Notes: generated by a model not told the origin, from the sequence alone. A stretch of DNA of 9,709 nucleotides from an uncultured Lachnospiraceae bacterium (GCA_902796375.1 CADBOW010000191.1:1-9709), one strand, 5' to 3'. Positions 1 to 6,575 are shown, numbered from the stretch's first letter. Program-made: numbers and translations.

Positions 1-877
1 GATAGAATACGTCTCCGGGATATGCCTCACGTCCCGGCGGTCTCCGGAGCAGGAGGGACAGGGTACGGTATGCCTGAGCATGCTTGGACAGATCATCGTA
101 AATGATGAGCACGTCCTTTCCTTCCTCCATCCATTCCTCGCCGATGGCGCAGCCCGCATAGGGGGCAATATACTGAAGCGGTGCCATCTCGGATGCTGTG
201 GAAGCAACGATGGTAGTATAGCTCATCGCCTCATATTCAGTCAGAGTCTTAACGATATTCGCAACCGTGGAGGCCTTCTGACCGATGGCCACATAGATAC
301 AATACACGCCCAGACCCTTCTGGTTGATGATGGTATCCAGCGCGATGGCGGTCTTGCCTGTCTGACGATCACCGATGATCAGCTCACGCTGCCCGCGTCC
401 GATGGGCACCATGGCATCAATGGCCTTGATTCCGGTCTGAAGGGGTGTGTCTACGGATTTACGGGAAATAACGCCCGGAGCCACCCGCTCGATCTGACGG
501 CTCTTCGTCGTATGGATCGGGCCCTTGTCATCAATGGGCTGTCCCAATGCATTGACCACCCGTCCCAGCATGGCATCCCCAACCGGAACCTCTACAACAC
601 GTCCGGTTGTCTTTACCAGATCCCCTTCACTGACGGACCGGCTGTCACCCAGAAGAACGCATCCTACATTGTCCTCCTCCAGGTTCATGACCATGCCGTA
701 AACCTCTCCCGGAAAGAGAAGCAGCTCTCCCTGCATGGCATTTTCCAGTCCGTGGATCCGCGCGATTCCGTCCGCAACCTGGATCACGGTGCCGGTCTCA
801 GCGGTTTCCAGCTTCACCTTATAGTTCTCTATCTGTTTTTTGATCACCGAGCTTAGCTCTTCTGGTTTTAACTGCAT
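1..877 (-). CDS. atpA: ATP synthase F1 subunit alpha, N-terminal 292 residues (cut by window edge)
   Basis: This is the non-catalytic nucleotide-binding subunit of the cytoplasmic F1 head, which alternates with beta in the alpha3beta3 hexamer. The reading frame starts MQLKPEELSSVIKKQIENY, the typical alpha N-terminus that binds delta. The Walker A motif GDRQTGKT falls at residues 169-176 (bases 350-373), the same numbering as in the E. coli subunit. Further on come the conserved stretches YVAIGQKAST and DVLIIYDDLSKHAQAYR, and the visible part ends in PPGREAYPGDVFY. The ATG at 875-877 is chosen because it gives the family N-terminus and is preceded by AAAGGGA about 9 bases upstream. It follows atpH after 35 bases, in the standard F1Fo order. 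The C-terminal part lies beyond base 1. No damage is visible. Confidence 0.97.
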   Translation of the reverse strand, partial: MQLKPEELSSVIKKQIENYKVKLETAETGTVIQVADGIARIHGLENAMQGELLLFPGEVYGMVMNLEEDNVGCVLLGDSRSVSEGDLVKTTGRVVEVPVGDAMLGRVVNALGQPIDDKGPIHTTKSRQIERVAPGVISRKSVDTPLQTGIKAIDAMVPIGRGQRELIIGDRQTGKTAIALDTIINQKGLGVYCIYVAIGQKASTVANIVKTLTEYEAMSYTTIVASTASEMAPLQYIAPYAGCAIGEEWMEEGKDVLIIYDDLSKHAQAYRTLSLLLRRPPGREAYPGDVFY

Positions 878-912
878 GAACTTTCGTCCCTTTCTCTACA
901 TTAAGAGTTATA

Positions 913-1455
913 CTAACTTCCGGCTTCCAGATCTCTTTGCATCTTCGCCAGCTTTGAAGACAGACTGCTGTCCACTACCCGGTCTCCGAGCCGTATGATC
1001 AGTCCTCCGATCAGCTTCGGATCCACCTCATACCGGACACGCATGGCTTCATAGTCCGTTGTGTCCAGAAGCTTGGTCCGGATCCTGTCCTTCTGATCCT
1101 CCGTCAGCTCCACTGCACTGGTCACCTGTGCCACGCCGATCCGCTCCTCTTCCAGAGCCTGACTCACAAAGCTTTCCAGAACATATCCGATCTCCCGTCC
1201 ATGTCCCTTCTCCAGCAGCGCAGTGATGGTTCCCATGATCAGAGTATCCGCGCTTCCGGAGAATACCGCATTGACCAGATCCATTTTCTCCGACATCTGA
1301 ATCTCCGGATGGTTCAGGATCTGGAGGAATTCCGGATTCTCTTCCAGCGCAAGGACGATGACCTCGGCCTGCTCTCTCACCGTAGTAAGACGCCCGACCT
1401 CTCTGGCTGCATCAAAAAGAGCGGACCCATATACCGTTCTTACCTGCTTTGCCAT
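913..1455 (-). CDS. atpH: ATP synthase F1 subunit delta (OSCP)
   Basis: Delta forms the top of the peripheral stalk, linking the b dimer to the alpha N-termini so that F1 does not spin with the rotor. The protein has 180 residues, the usual length. The N-terminal part (residues 5-105) is the expected helical bundle, with YGSALFDAARE near the start. The C-terminal signature DPKLIGGLIIRLGDRVVDSS lies at about residues 145-164 and is followed by LSSKLAKMQRDL, as in typical delta proteins. The start ATG is preceded by AGGGG seven bases upstream. The start overlaps the end of atpF by 16 bases (1440-1455), which suggests translational coupling. Sequence outside the C-terminal signature is poorly conserved, as is normal for delta. 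Confidence 0.95.
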   Translation of the reverse strand: MAKQVRTVYGSALFDAAREVGRLTTVREQAEVIVLALEENPEFLQILNHPEIQMSEKMDLVNAVFSGSADTLIMGTITALLEKGHGREIGYVLESFVSQALEEERIGVAQVTSAVELTEDQKDRIRTKLLDTTDYEAMRVRYEVDPKLIGGLIIRLGDRVVDSSLSSKLAKMQRDLEAGS

Positions 1456-1985
1456 GTTTCATCCCCTATCTCATCCAAGGTTTCCTGCAGTAAGGCTTCC
1501 TGCTTGGCGGGATCCATCTCGGCCTCCACCATCTTGCCTGCCATGGCAGATGCCACACCGATGATCTCCATGCGGACTTCCTCGCGTACCTTCTCCTTCT
1601 CCAGAGCGGCTTCCCTCTCTGCAGATGCCCGGATCCGGCCTGCCTCCGCCTTCGCCTCATCTATAATATCATTTTCATTCTTAACCGCTTTTCTTCTGGC
1701 TTCACTGAGGATCTCCAGCTTCTCCTGCTCCACTCCTGCAAGCTTCGCATCATACTGTGCCTTCAGCTCCGCCGCGTCCGCCTTGTCCTTCTCTGCGGAT
1801 TCCCGGTCATTCTGTACCTTATCCTGACGATTCTTCAGAGCCTTCCGCACCGGATTGATGAGAAGATATCCCACAAAAAGAAACAGGATAAATACAGCAA
1901 TACCCTGGAACAGCAGATCGAACAGCAGCTGACTGTCCAATCCGAAGATACGGCCGGTTGCAAGAACTGCACCATTTGCGACCAT
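1440..1985 (-). CDS. atpF: ATP synthase Fo subunit b
   Basis: Subunit b is the peripheral stalk: a dimer anchored in the membrane that reaches up to delta and F1. The 181-residue protein has a short N-terminal segment, one membrane helix at about residues 19-43 (rich in Leu, Phe, Val and Ile), then the hinge INPVRKALKNR typical of b subunits. The rest, to about residue 160, is a highly charged Ala/Glu/Lys/Arg coiled coil without prolines until the end. There is only one b gene here, with no b' paralogue, so a homodimer is expected. The ATG at 1983-1985 has only a weak ribosome binding site (GGTGA close to the start, GGAAAGG further out), unlike most genes in the window. This may keep b synthesis below that of c. 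An intercistronic hairpin lies upstream. Confidence 0.96.
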   Translation of the reverse strand: MVANGAVLATGRIFGLDSQLLFDLLFQGIAVFILFLFVGYLLINPVRKALKNRQDKVQNDRESAEKDKADAAELKAQYDAKLAGVEQEKLEILSEARRKAVKNENDIIDEAKAEAGRIRASAEREAALEKEKVREEVRMEIIGVASAMAGKMVEAEMDPAKQEALLQETLDEIGDETWQSR

Positions 1986-2019
1986 GTCGTCACCGTTACC
2001 TTTCCATCTATATTATGCC

Positions 2020-2043
2020 GGGGACAAAAGGCGTTCTGCCCCC
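2020..2043 (-). promoter_or_regulatory. Intercistronic RNA hairpin between atpE and atpF
   Basis: In the atp mRNA this reads GGGGGCAGAA, loop CGCC, UUUUGUCCCC: a 10-bp stem with two G-U wobbles and a tetraloop. It starts 22 bases after the atpE stop codon. The sequence after it (GGCATAATATAG) is not U-rich, so it does not look like a complete intrinsic terminator. Plausible roles are blocking 3' decay of the upstream atpE message, acting as an RNA processing boundary, or mild attenuation. Any of these would help make more c than b. The structure is read by eye; the role is inferred. Confidence 0.6.
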
Positions 2044-2065
2044 ATTCAGCGTCAAATGATCTCTC

Positions 2066-2332
2066 TTATTTGTCAAACGGCTTTACAAACATAAGCAGCA
2101 GAGATACGACCAGACCATACAGACCGGTGGTCTCGGCAACCGCCTGGCCCAGCAGCATGGTGGACATGATGGTTCCCTTTGCTCCCGGATTCCGTCCAAC
2201 AGCCTGCGCACCAAGACCTGCCGCATTTCCCTGACCGATACCAGTACCGATACCGGAGCAGACAGCGATACCTGCACCCAGTGCCGAAAAAGCGTGAACC
2301 AGATCATTTCCGTCAAAGTTACCGTTATTCAT
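2066..2332 (-). CDS. atpE: ATP synthase Fo subunit c, with Na+-type ion site
   Basis: Subunit c is the hairpin proteolipid of the rotor ring that carries the coupling ion across the membrane. The protein has 88 residues: a polar N-terminal stretch, helix 1 (about 14-44), the polar loop GRNPGAKG (46-53) that contacts gamma and epsilon, and helix 2 (about 55-83). The ion-carrying carboxylate is Glu67. Compared with the Na+-binding c subunit of Ilyobacter tartaricus (Gln32, Val63, Glu65, Ser66, Thr67, Tyr70), this protein has Gln34, Val65, Glu67, Thr68, Thr69 and Tyr72. The Pro four residues before the Gln in that species is Thr30 here. Na+ coupling is therefore likely but not proven. The ATG has an excellent GGAGG site nine bases upstream. 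Confidence 0.97.
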   Translation of the reverse strand: MNNGNFDGNDLVHAFSALGAGIAVCSGIGTGIGQGNAAGLGAQAVGRNPGAKGTIMSTMLLGQAVAETTGLYGLVVSLLLMFVKPFDK

Positions 2333-2392
2333 AATTCTTTTCCTCCATAGATTTCTATGTAATATATATCATTGTTGATTTGATATCATGCC
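2333..2392 (-). promoter_or_regulatory. A/T-rich translation leader of atpE with small hairpin at the ribosome site
   Basis: The 60 bases between atpB and atpE are strikingly A/T-rich in a window of balanced composition. In the mRNA a 5-bp hairpin, CAUAG-AAAU-CUAUG (bases 2359-2346), directly abuts the GGAGG ribosome site (2346-2342), sharing one base with it. E. coli atpE is known to have a U/A-rich translational enhancer just upstream of its ribosome site that raises c synthesis. This leader may play the same part, though that is inference from position and composition. No -10/-35 pair with good spacing was seen here. Confidence 0.5.
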
Positions 2393-3142
2393 TCAGCCTG
2401 ACAGCTCTCCGCGCTTGTCTGCGATAAATGTTACCGTCAACATACAGAACACATAGGTCTGGATTCCGCCCGAGAATACATCGAAATACGCATGCAGCGC
2501 AGCCGGAACTCCCAGCTTCGCAAACCAGGGAAGCATCCCGTAGTACAGCGCCATCAGTACCGTACCGCCCAGGATATTTCCGAACAGACGGAGCGACATG
2601 GACAGCGGTGTGGAGAAAATGCTGATCACATTCATCGGGAAGAACAAGGGGAAGGGTTCGAAAAGGCCCTTGACCATGTTGAATTTGTTATACCTGATAT
2701 CCGCATACTCGATCATCACGAAGGTGATGAGCGCCAGACACAGCGTGGTTCCGAAATCCGCGGTAGGCGGCCGCAGCCCCAGGATTCCCGAGGTGTTGCA
2801 GATGAAAATGTAGAGAAACAGCACACCGATGTAATTGATGTAGTGCTTCGCTCCCTTCTTTCCCATGGCATCCTCAACGAAATGGGTGAGGGTATCCACG
2901 CCGAGCTCCACAATGGTGGAGGCTGTCGTCATACGGCCCTCCCGTTCCGCTTTAAAGAATGCATGACGGAGGAACAGAGTGAGGATCATGATCGCTGCGA
3001 TAACGATCACGGTACACACATGTGTTGTCGTGATATGGACCGTAGTACCGAAGAAATTGATCGGAAACAGCTCATTGATATAGAAGTCCGCTTCCTTGAA
3101 ATGCGTCGGCGCCAATCCATGTTCTACCAAGTGTACCACCAC
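2393..3142 (-). CDS. atpB: ATP synthase Fo subunit a
   Basis: Subunit a is the stator membrane protein that forms the two ion half-channels beside the c ring. The protein has 249 residues and several membrane helices (about 35-58, 103-123, 130-146, 168-200 and 220-241). The essential arginine is Arg185 in SLRLFGNILGGT, equivalent to E. coli Arg210. The last helix carries GGIQTYVFCMLT, with Gln228 equivalent to the conserved E. coli Gln252. The start is a GTG at 3140-3142, chosen because AAAGGAGG lies about nine bases upstream and nothing further upstream fits as well. It is separated from atpI by 131 bases, the longest gap inside the operon. Ion selectivity cannot be read from this subunit alone. 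Confidence 0.97.
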   Translation of the reverse strand: MVVHLVEHGLAPTHFKEADFYINELFPINFFGTTVHITTTHVCTVIVIAAIMILTLFLRHAFFKAEREGRMTTASTIVELGVDTLTHFVEDAMGKKGAKHYINYIGVLFLYIFICNTSGILGLRPPTADFGTTLCLALITFVMIEYADIRYNKFNMVKGLFEPFPLFFPMNVISIFSTPLSMSLRLFGNILGGTVLMALYYGMLPWFAKLGVPAALHAYFDVFSGGIQTYVFCMLTVTFIADKRGELSG

Positions 3143-3190
3143 TCCCGGTTCCCTCCTTTCTTTCGTAGTTTATTTGAAATATCTCTGTTA

Positions 3191-3210
3191 TTCCTGCAGT
3201 CTGTCAGGAA
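3191..3210 (-). other. Small stem-loop in the atpI-atpB gap
   Basis: In the mRNA, UUCCUG and CAGGAA form a 6-bp stem around an 8-base loop (ACAGACUG). It lies about 50 bases before the atpB start, in the 131-base gap after atpI. No U-run follows, so it is not a standard terminator. It may be a processing or stability element, or chance. The rest of the gap shows no convincing promoter or small gene. Confidence 0.3.
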
Positions 3211-3273
3211 AACACAGTCCGTTTCCATGTCTTCTTCGGATCTTCGTCATTCCGGGGCGAAGCATCCGGGCAT

Positions 3274-4038
3274 TTATTCATCATTTTCTGCCGCATCTGC
3301 CTGGGACATCCTGTCCTCCGCAGCGATCGACACGGTCTCCGCCGATCCGTCCTCATCTTCTGCGACGGCCCCGGTGGTTCCGCCCTTGCCTGCTACGAAG
3401 CGTCCGGTGGTTCCGCTCTCATGCGCTGCGGCAATTCCGGTGGTTCCGCCCTCATGCGCTGCGGCAATTCCGGTGATTCTGCCCCTGCCCGCTGAGATGA
3501 TCCCGGGCAATCCGTCCTCATCCTCAGCGACGGTTCCGGCGGTTCCGTCCCCGCCCGCAGCGGCAATCTCCGTCTTCGGCTCCGGCGGTTCTCCCATCAT
3601 CCTGCGGAACAGGGAAGCGATGGGAATATGCAGCAGCCCGGAAAGCTTCAGGCTTACCACTCCCAGGGCAATGCCCACAAATGTATAAACATCGATCCAG
3701 AATCCGACGGCCAGCAGAACGCCTGTGATCACGATCCGAAGCACCGCATGCATGGATGCATAGGATCTGGCCCGCTTCTCCACCATGGAAAGGGCCGCCT
3801 CGATGGAATCATACATGTTGATCACCAGCAGGATCGCTGCCACGGCTCCGGCCACAACGCCGCCGAGGAAATACCATCTGCCCGGCAGAGCGATCGTACC
3901 GATCAGTGCAAAGACACCGGAGATCAGAATGATACCGAAGATCAGTTCAGCGAGGGTCCTCCCCGCTACCCGATCCCTGCGGATCCTCGTCATCCGGATG
4001 AAAAGCTCTTTTCGCCCATTCCGGCTCTTTCCGTTCAT
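3274..4038 (-). CDS. atpI: ATP synthase subunit I-like membrane protein with long repeat-bearing tail
   Basis: AtpI-type proteins are four-helix membrane proteins encoded at the head of atp operons that aid c-ring or Fo assembly. Numbering from the upstream GTG at 4044 (two residues before the chosen ATG), the protein has a basic N-terminus (about 1-30), membrane helices at about 31-53, 58-77, 102-118 and 120-143, and the charged loop VEKRAR between helices 2 and 3. These features support the family call, although overall similarity is weak. The last 100 or so residues are a Gly/Ala/Thr/acidic tail containing seven 11-residue repeats, roughly doubling the usual size. The ATG at 4036-4038 is preferred over that GTG because AGGGG lies seven bases from the ATG but only one base from the GTG. 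The gene overlaps atpZ by 92 bases. Confidence 0.75.
   Translation of the reverse strand: MNGKSRNGRKELFIRMTRIRRDRVAGRTLAELIFGIILISGVFALIGTIALPGRWYFLGGVVAGAVAAILLVINMYDSIEAALSMVEKRARSYASMHAVLRIVITGVLLAVGFWIDVYTFVGIALGVVSLKLSGLLHIPIASLFRRMMGEPPEPKTEIAAAGGDGTAGTVAEDEDGLPGIISAGRGRITGIAAAHEGGTTGIAAAHESGTTGRFVAGKGGTTGAVAEDEDGSAETVSIAAEDRMSQADAAENDE
3340..3570 (-). repeat. Seven degenerate 33-bp tandem repeats inside atpI (11 residues each)
   Basis: The tail of AtpI reads in register as seven units: EIAAAGGDGTA, GTVAEDEDGLP, GIISAGRGRIT, GIAAAHEGGTT, GIAAAHESGTT, GRFVAGKGGTT and GAVAEDEDGSA. At DNA level, the two blocks at 3403-3435 and 3436-3468 match at 32 of 33 positions, and the flanking blocks share their CCGGTGGTTCCG or CCGTCCTCATC cores. 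Every unit keeps the reading frame. The pattern fits a coding minisatellite that grew by slipped-strand duplication, with one recent event in the middle. Its register, length and near-identical pair are directly visible; a function for it is not. Confidence 0.85.
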
Positions 4039-4252
4039 TCGCACTCCCCTTGATGTGTCTTCGGATCAGAAGATAGACAGCGCGATATCCGCTGAGAATC
4101 CCCAAAAGAATGAATACCCAAAGTAGCTTCGTTCCGAGATATTTATCCAGAAAGAAACCGATGGCAAAGCAGAGACCGAAGGTTACCATCATCGTGATCC
4201 CCACCTGAAGGATCAGATACAGTGTTCCCAGCACTTCCCGGTTATCCTTCAT
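3947..4252 (-). CDS. atpZ: AtpZ/AtpI-family small membrane protein of the ATP synthase operon
   Basis: This is the first gene of the operon. It encodes 101 residues with two membrane helices (about 9-35 and 42-62 from the chosen start) joined by the family signature FFLDKYLGTKLLW, with the second helix matching the typical Gly-rich pattern. This is the family long annotated as 'F0F1-ATPase subunit, Ca2+/Mg2+ transporter' (AtpZ). Its proposed roles, cation supply or Fo assembly, are not settled. The C-terminus is a charged, Gly/Ser/Asp/Pro-rich cytoplasmic tail. The ATG at 4250-4252 is preferred because GAAGGAG sits eight bases upstream; a GTG at 4285 would add 11 residues but has no ribosome site. 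Its last 92 bases also encode the start of AtpI. Confidence 0.82.
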   Translation of the reverse strand: MKDNREVLGTLYLILQVGITMMVTFGLCFAIGFFLDKYLGTKLLWVFILLGILSGYRAVYLLIRRHIKGSANERKEPEWAKRAFHPDDEDPQGSGSGEDPR

Positions 4253-4302
4253 CGGCACCTCTCCTTCATTCACTCTTACCGGCACAAAACCGCAACACTA
4301 CT

Positions 4303-4331
4303 ATTATAATATGAATCTTCGAGATTATCAA
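4303..4331 (-). promoter_or_regulatory. Sigma-A-type promoter of the atp operon
   Basis: On the minus strand, TTGATA (4331-4326) and a perfect TATAAT (4308-4303) are separated by exactly 17 bases. Transcription should begin near 4296, leaving a leader of about 44 bases before the atpZ ATG. This is the best promoter match in the window, in keeping with a highly expressed housekeeping operon. The -35 box lies 50 bases beyond the end of the phosphatase gene, and no clear terminator separates them. Confidence 0.85.
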
Positions 4332-4380
4332 CCGTATTCTGTACCCTGTCACTGTCAGGTAATCGTTGGCACGATTCTCA

Positions 4381-5217
4381 TCACCCGTGAATATTTTTCA
4401 GCAGAAATTGCTCCACCACTTCGGCGATCCCGTCCTCTTCGTTACTGGAGGTGATGTAGTCGGCCACCGCCTTCACCTCCGGCTTGGCATTACCCATGGC
4501 CACGCCGATTCCGGCATACTCCACCATGGAAATGTCATTGAAGGCATCTCCGCAGCAGATGGTATTGCTCTGGGAGATCCCGATGGGACCAATGACACGT
4601 TCCAGGGTCCTGGCCTTATCGATATGCCGCGCCGTAACCTCGATGAAGAAGGATTCGGAGCGAAGAACATTTGCGGTGGACCCGAACATTTTCTGCATTT
4701 CCTTCATGTATCCTTCTGATTTCTCCGGATCTGCCGTCAGAAGGATCTTGAAAAGATCATAGTTTACATAATTCAGAAAATCCTCGCAGACATCCACGGA
4801 CAGGTGGTTGATCCTTGCTTCCCACCGGATCCAGTCATCCAGTCTGCGTCCGGACAGAACCTGGGGTTCCAGCATCATATCCTGCTGGTAGGTGACGATG
4901 CCGAGATCATGCTCCTCCGCATATTCATAGACCGGTCGAAGTATGGAATTCGGAAGCATCTTCCGATAGATTTCCTTCCCGCTTCTGCAGTCCTGCACCC
5001 GGGCCCCGTTATAGGTCAGGGTATAGCCGCCGTATTCCGCAAGTCGAAGCTCATCCACAAAGCGCTGCACCCCCGGCGTCGGCCGGCCGGATGCGATCAT
5101 CACGCCATGTCCCAGCTCCATCGCCTGAAAGAGCGCTTCCTTCGTACGGGGCGTGATCTCCTTTTCATTGTTTACCAGGGTTCCGTCAACATCCAGAACC
5201 AGAAGCTTCTTCTCCAT
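4381..5217 (-). CDS. Cof-type HAD-IIB family phosphatase
   Basis: This is a cytoplasmic Mg2+-dependent phosphatase of the haloacid dehalogenase superfamily, Cof/YidA type. Members usually dephosphorylate sugar phosphates or related metabolites; the substrate cannot be read from sequence. All four HAD motifs are present in 278 residues: motif I DVDGT with nucleophile Asp9 and acid/base Asp11, motif II Ser43 in ASGRP, motif III Lys201, and motif IV GDAFND with Asp224 and Asp228. The segment from about 85 to 190 between motifs II and III is the C2 cap typical of subclass IIB. The length is normal. GAGGA lies eight bases before the ATG. It follows the aminotransferase gene after 41 bases with no terminator between, so the two are probably co-transcribed. 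Confidence 0.93.
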   Translation of the reverse strand: MEKKLLVLDVDGTLVNNEKEITPRTKEALFQAMELGHGVMIASGRPTPGVQRFVDELRLAEYGGYTLTYNGARVQDCRSGKEIYRKMLPNSILRPVYEYAEEHDLGIVTYQQDMMLEPQVLSGRRLDDWIRWEARINHLSVDVCEDFLNYVNYDLFKILLTADPEKSEGYMKEMQKMFGSTANVLRSESFFIEVTARHIDKARTLERVIGPIGISQSNTICCGDAFNDISMVEYAGIGVAMGNAKPEVKAVADYITSSNEEDGIAEVVEQFLLKNIHG

Positions 5218-5258
5218 TTATGCATTCCTCTTGAACCTTGCATTTACAGGCTGCTTCG

Positions 5259-6479
5259 CTATCCCTTCTGCCTGTAGGTGGCCAGGAAGTCCTTCATTTC
5301 GGACATGGCCGTCTCCAGTGTATCCAGAGCCGGCAGATATACGATCCGGAAATGATCCGGCTGCTCCCAATGGAAGCCTCCGCCGTGGGTCAGCAGGATC
5401 TTCTTCTCCTTCAGCAGATCCAGCACAAACTGCTCATCGTCCCGGATGTTGAATTTCTTCACATCCAGCTTCGGGAAAATGTAGAACGCCGCCTCCGGCT
5501 TCACTGCACTCATTCCCGGAATATCATTTACAGCATTATAAATGAATTCTCTCTGCTCATAGACGCGACCGCCGGGAGCAATCATCTCGTCTGTCTCCTC
5601 CATCATTTTCAGTGCCGGCGCGATCAGAGACTGGGCAGGCACATTGGAGCAGAGCCGCATGGAGGAAAGCAGATTCAGTCCCTCGATATATCCTCCGGCA
5701 TGGGTCTTGTTGCCCGATACGGACACCCAGCCCACGCGATAGCCTGCCATCAGATGGGACTTGGACAACCCGTTGAAGGTAAGGCACAGGCACTCCGACG
5801 CCAGGCTTGCCACGGATACATGCTTCTTTCCGTCCATGACCAGGCGGTCATAGATCTCATCCGCAAACAGGATCAGGTCATGCTTCTCAGCCAGTGCCAC
5901 GATCTCCCGGAGCAGTGACTCCGGATAGAGTGCTCCTGTGGGATTGTTGGGATTGATGATAACGATTCCCTTGGTCCGGGGCGTGATCTTCCTTCGGATA
6001 TCCTCGATATCCGGATACCAGCCGGCAGCCTCATCACAGATATAATGGATCGCGGTTCCGCCTGCCAGCGTGACCGATGCGGTCCAAAGCGGATAATCCG
6101 GTGACGGTACCAGAATCTCATCCCCGTAATCCAGCAGACCCTGCATGGACATGGTGATCAGCTCACTGACACCGTTTCCCGTATAGATGTCATTCGGGGT
6201 CACTCCCATGATCCCCTTCTTCTCATTGTATCGAACGATCGCTTCTCTTGCTTCGGCGAGTCCCTTGGAATCCGAATAGCCCTCCGTGTTGACCAGTTCC
6301 TTTGCCATATGCTCCACCAGAGCATCCGGTGCGCGGAAGCCGAAGGGTGCCGGGTTTCCGATGTTCAGCTTCAGCACCTTCTCTCCCGCCGCCTGCATCC
6401 GGTTCGCCTCATCCATAACCGGTCCGCGGATATCGTAACAGACATTATTCAGTTTCATCGATTTTTCAAATACACGCAT
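5259..6479 (-). CDS. alaA: PLP-dependent aminotransferase, AlaA type (glutamate-pyruvate)
   Basis: This fold-type I aminotransferase is predicted to interconvert pyruvate plus glutamate with alanine plus 2-oxoglutarate. Its 406 residues track E. coli AlaA (405 residues) closely from memory, with shared stretches such as NVCYDIRGPV, LKLNIGNPAPFGF, PDYPLWTA, ITPRTKGIVIINPNNPTGA and SMRLCSNVPAQ. The PLP lysine is Lys240 in FNGLSKSHLMAGYR. Supporting cofactor residues are Asn179, Asp207 and Tyr210 (FADEIYD) and Arg248, and Arg378 in DHFRIVYLP should bind the substrate carboxylate. An AAGGAGG site lies nine bases before the ATG. It has its own promoter and is followed by the HAD phosphatase gene. 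Substrate preference within this group is not certain from sequence. Confidence 0.93.
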   Translation of the reverse strand: MRVFEKSMKLNNVCYDIRGPVMDEANRMQAAGEKVLKLNIGNPAPFGFRAPDALVEHMAKELVNTEGYSDSKGLAEAREAIVRYNEKKGIMGVTPNDIYTGNGVSELITMSMQGLLDYGDEILVPSPDYPLWTASVTLAGGTAIHYICDEAAGWYPDIEDIRRKITPRTKGIVIINPNNPTGALYPESLLREIVALAEKHDLILFADEIYDRLVMDGKKHVSVASLASECLCLTFNGLSKSHLMAGYRVGWVSVSGNKTHAGGYIEGLNLLSSMRLCSNVPAQSLIAPALKMMEETDEMIAPGGRVYEQREFIYNAVNDIPGMSAVKPEAAFYIFPKLDVKKFNIRDDEQFVLDLLKEKKILLTHGGGFHWEQPDHFRIVYLPALDTLETAMSEMKDFLATYRQKG

Positions 6480-6542
6480 GGCAGAATGCCTCCTTTTCCC
6501 GGTTCTGACGGCGTGGGTCGCCCGGGCAAAATCTTACCCCAC

Positions 6543-6571
6543 ATTTTCGCACGGGACGCCATCAGTGTCAA
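6543..6571 (-). promoter_or_regulatory. Promoter of the alaA-phosphatase unit
   Basis: A consensus TTGACA (6571-6566) is followed after exactly 17 bases by GAAAAT (6548-6543), and TGC just before it makes an extended -10 (TGnGAAAAT). The -10 itself matches only four of six positions, but the perfect -35 and the TG extension compensate. The expected start is near 6536, giving a leader of about 57 bases. In that leader GTGGG and CCCAC can pair around a 20-base loop containing the palindrome GCCCGGGC. The -35 box begins four bases past the T-run of the preceding terminator. Confidence 0.68.
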
Positions 6572-6575
6572 CAAC

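Noticed and set aside
80..856. 258-codon plus-strand frame opposite atpA
   Set aside because: It is the complement of a highly conserved alpha-subunit sequence that includes the Walker A motif, and it shows no domain of its own.
2005..2020. CATAAT before atpF as an internal promoter
   Set aside because: It matches a -10 box in five of six positions, but no -35-like hexamer lies 16-18 bases upstream; that stretch is the intercistronic hairpin.
3340..3570. The 33-bp repeats as a CRISPR array
   Set aside because: The units are contiguous with no unique spacers, stay in the atpI reading frame and have no cas genes nearby.
2492..3688. 398-codon open frame on the plus strand opposite atpB and atpI
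   Set aside because: It lies antisense to two well-supported genes. Its product is rich in His, Arg and Ser-Pro runs and matches nothing recognisable, and the repeat region keeps this frame open for free.
4343..4376. Hairpin AATCGT-GCCA-ACGATT and the repeat TGACAGTGACAG after the phosphatase gene as a terminator
   Set aside because: The 6-bp stem is weak and no U-run follows. It could still slow polymerase, but I cannot support a terminator call.
5238..5918. 226-codon plus-strand frame opposite alaA
   Set aside because: It is antisense to conserved aminotransferase sequence and its translation looks random.
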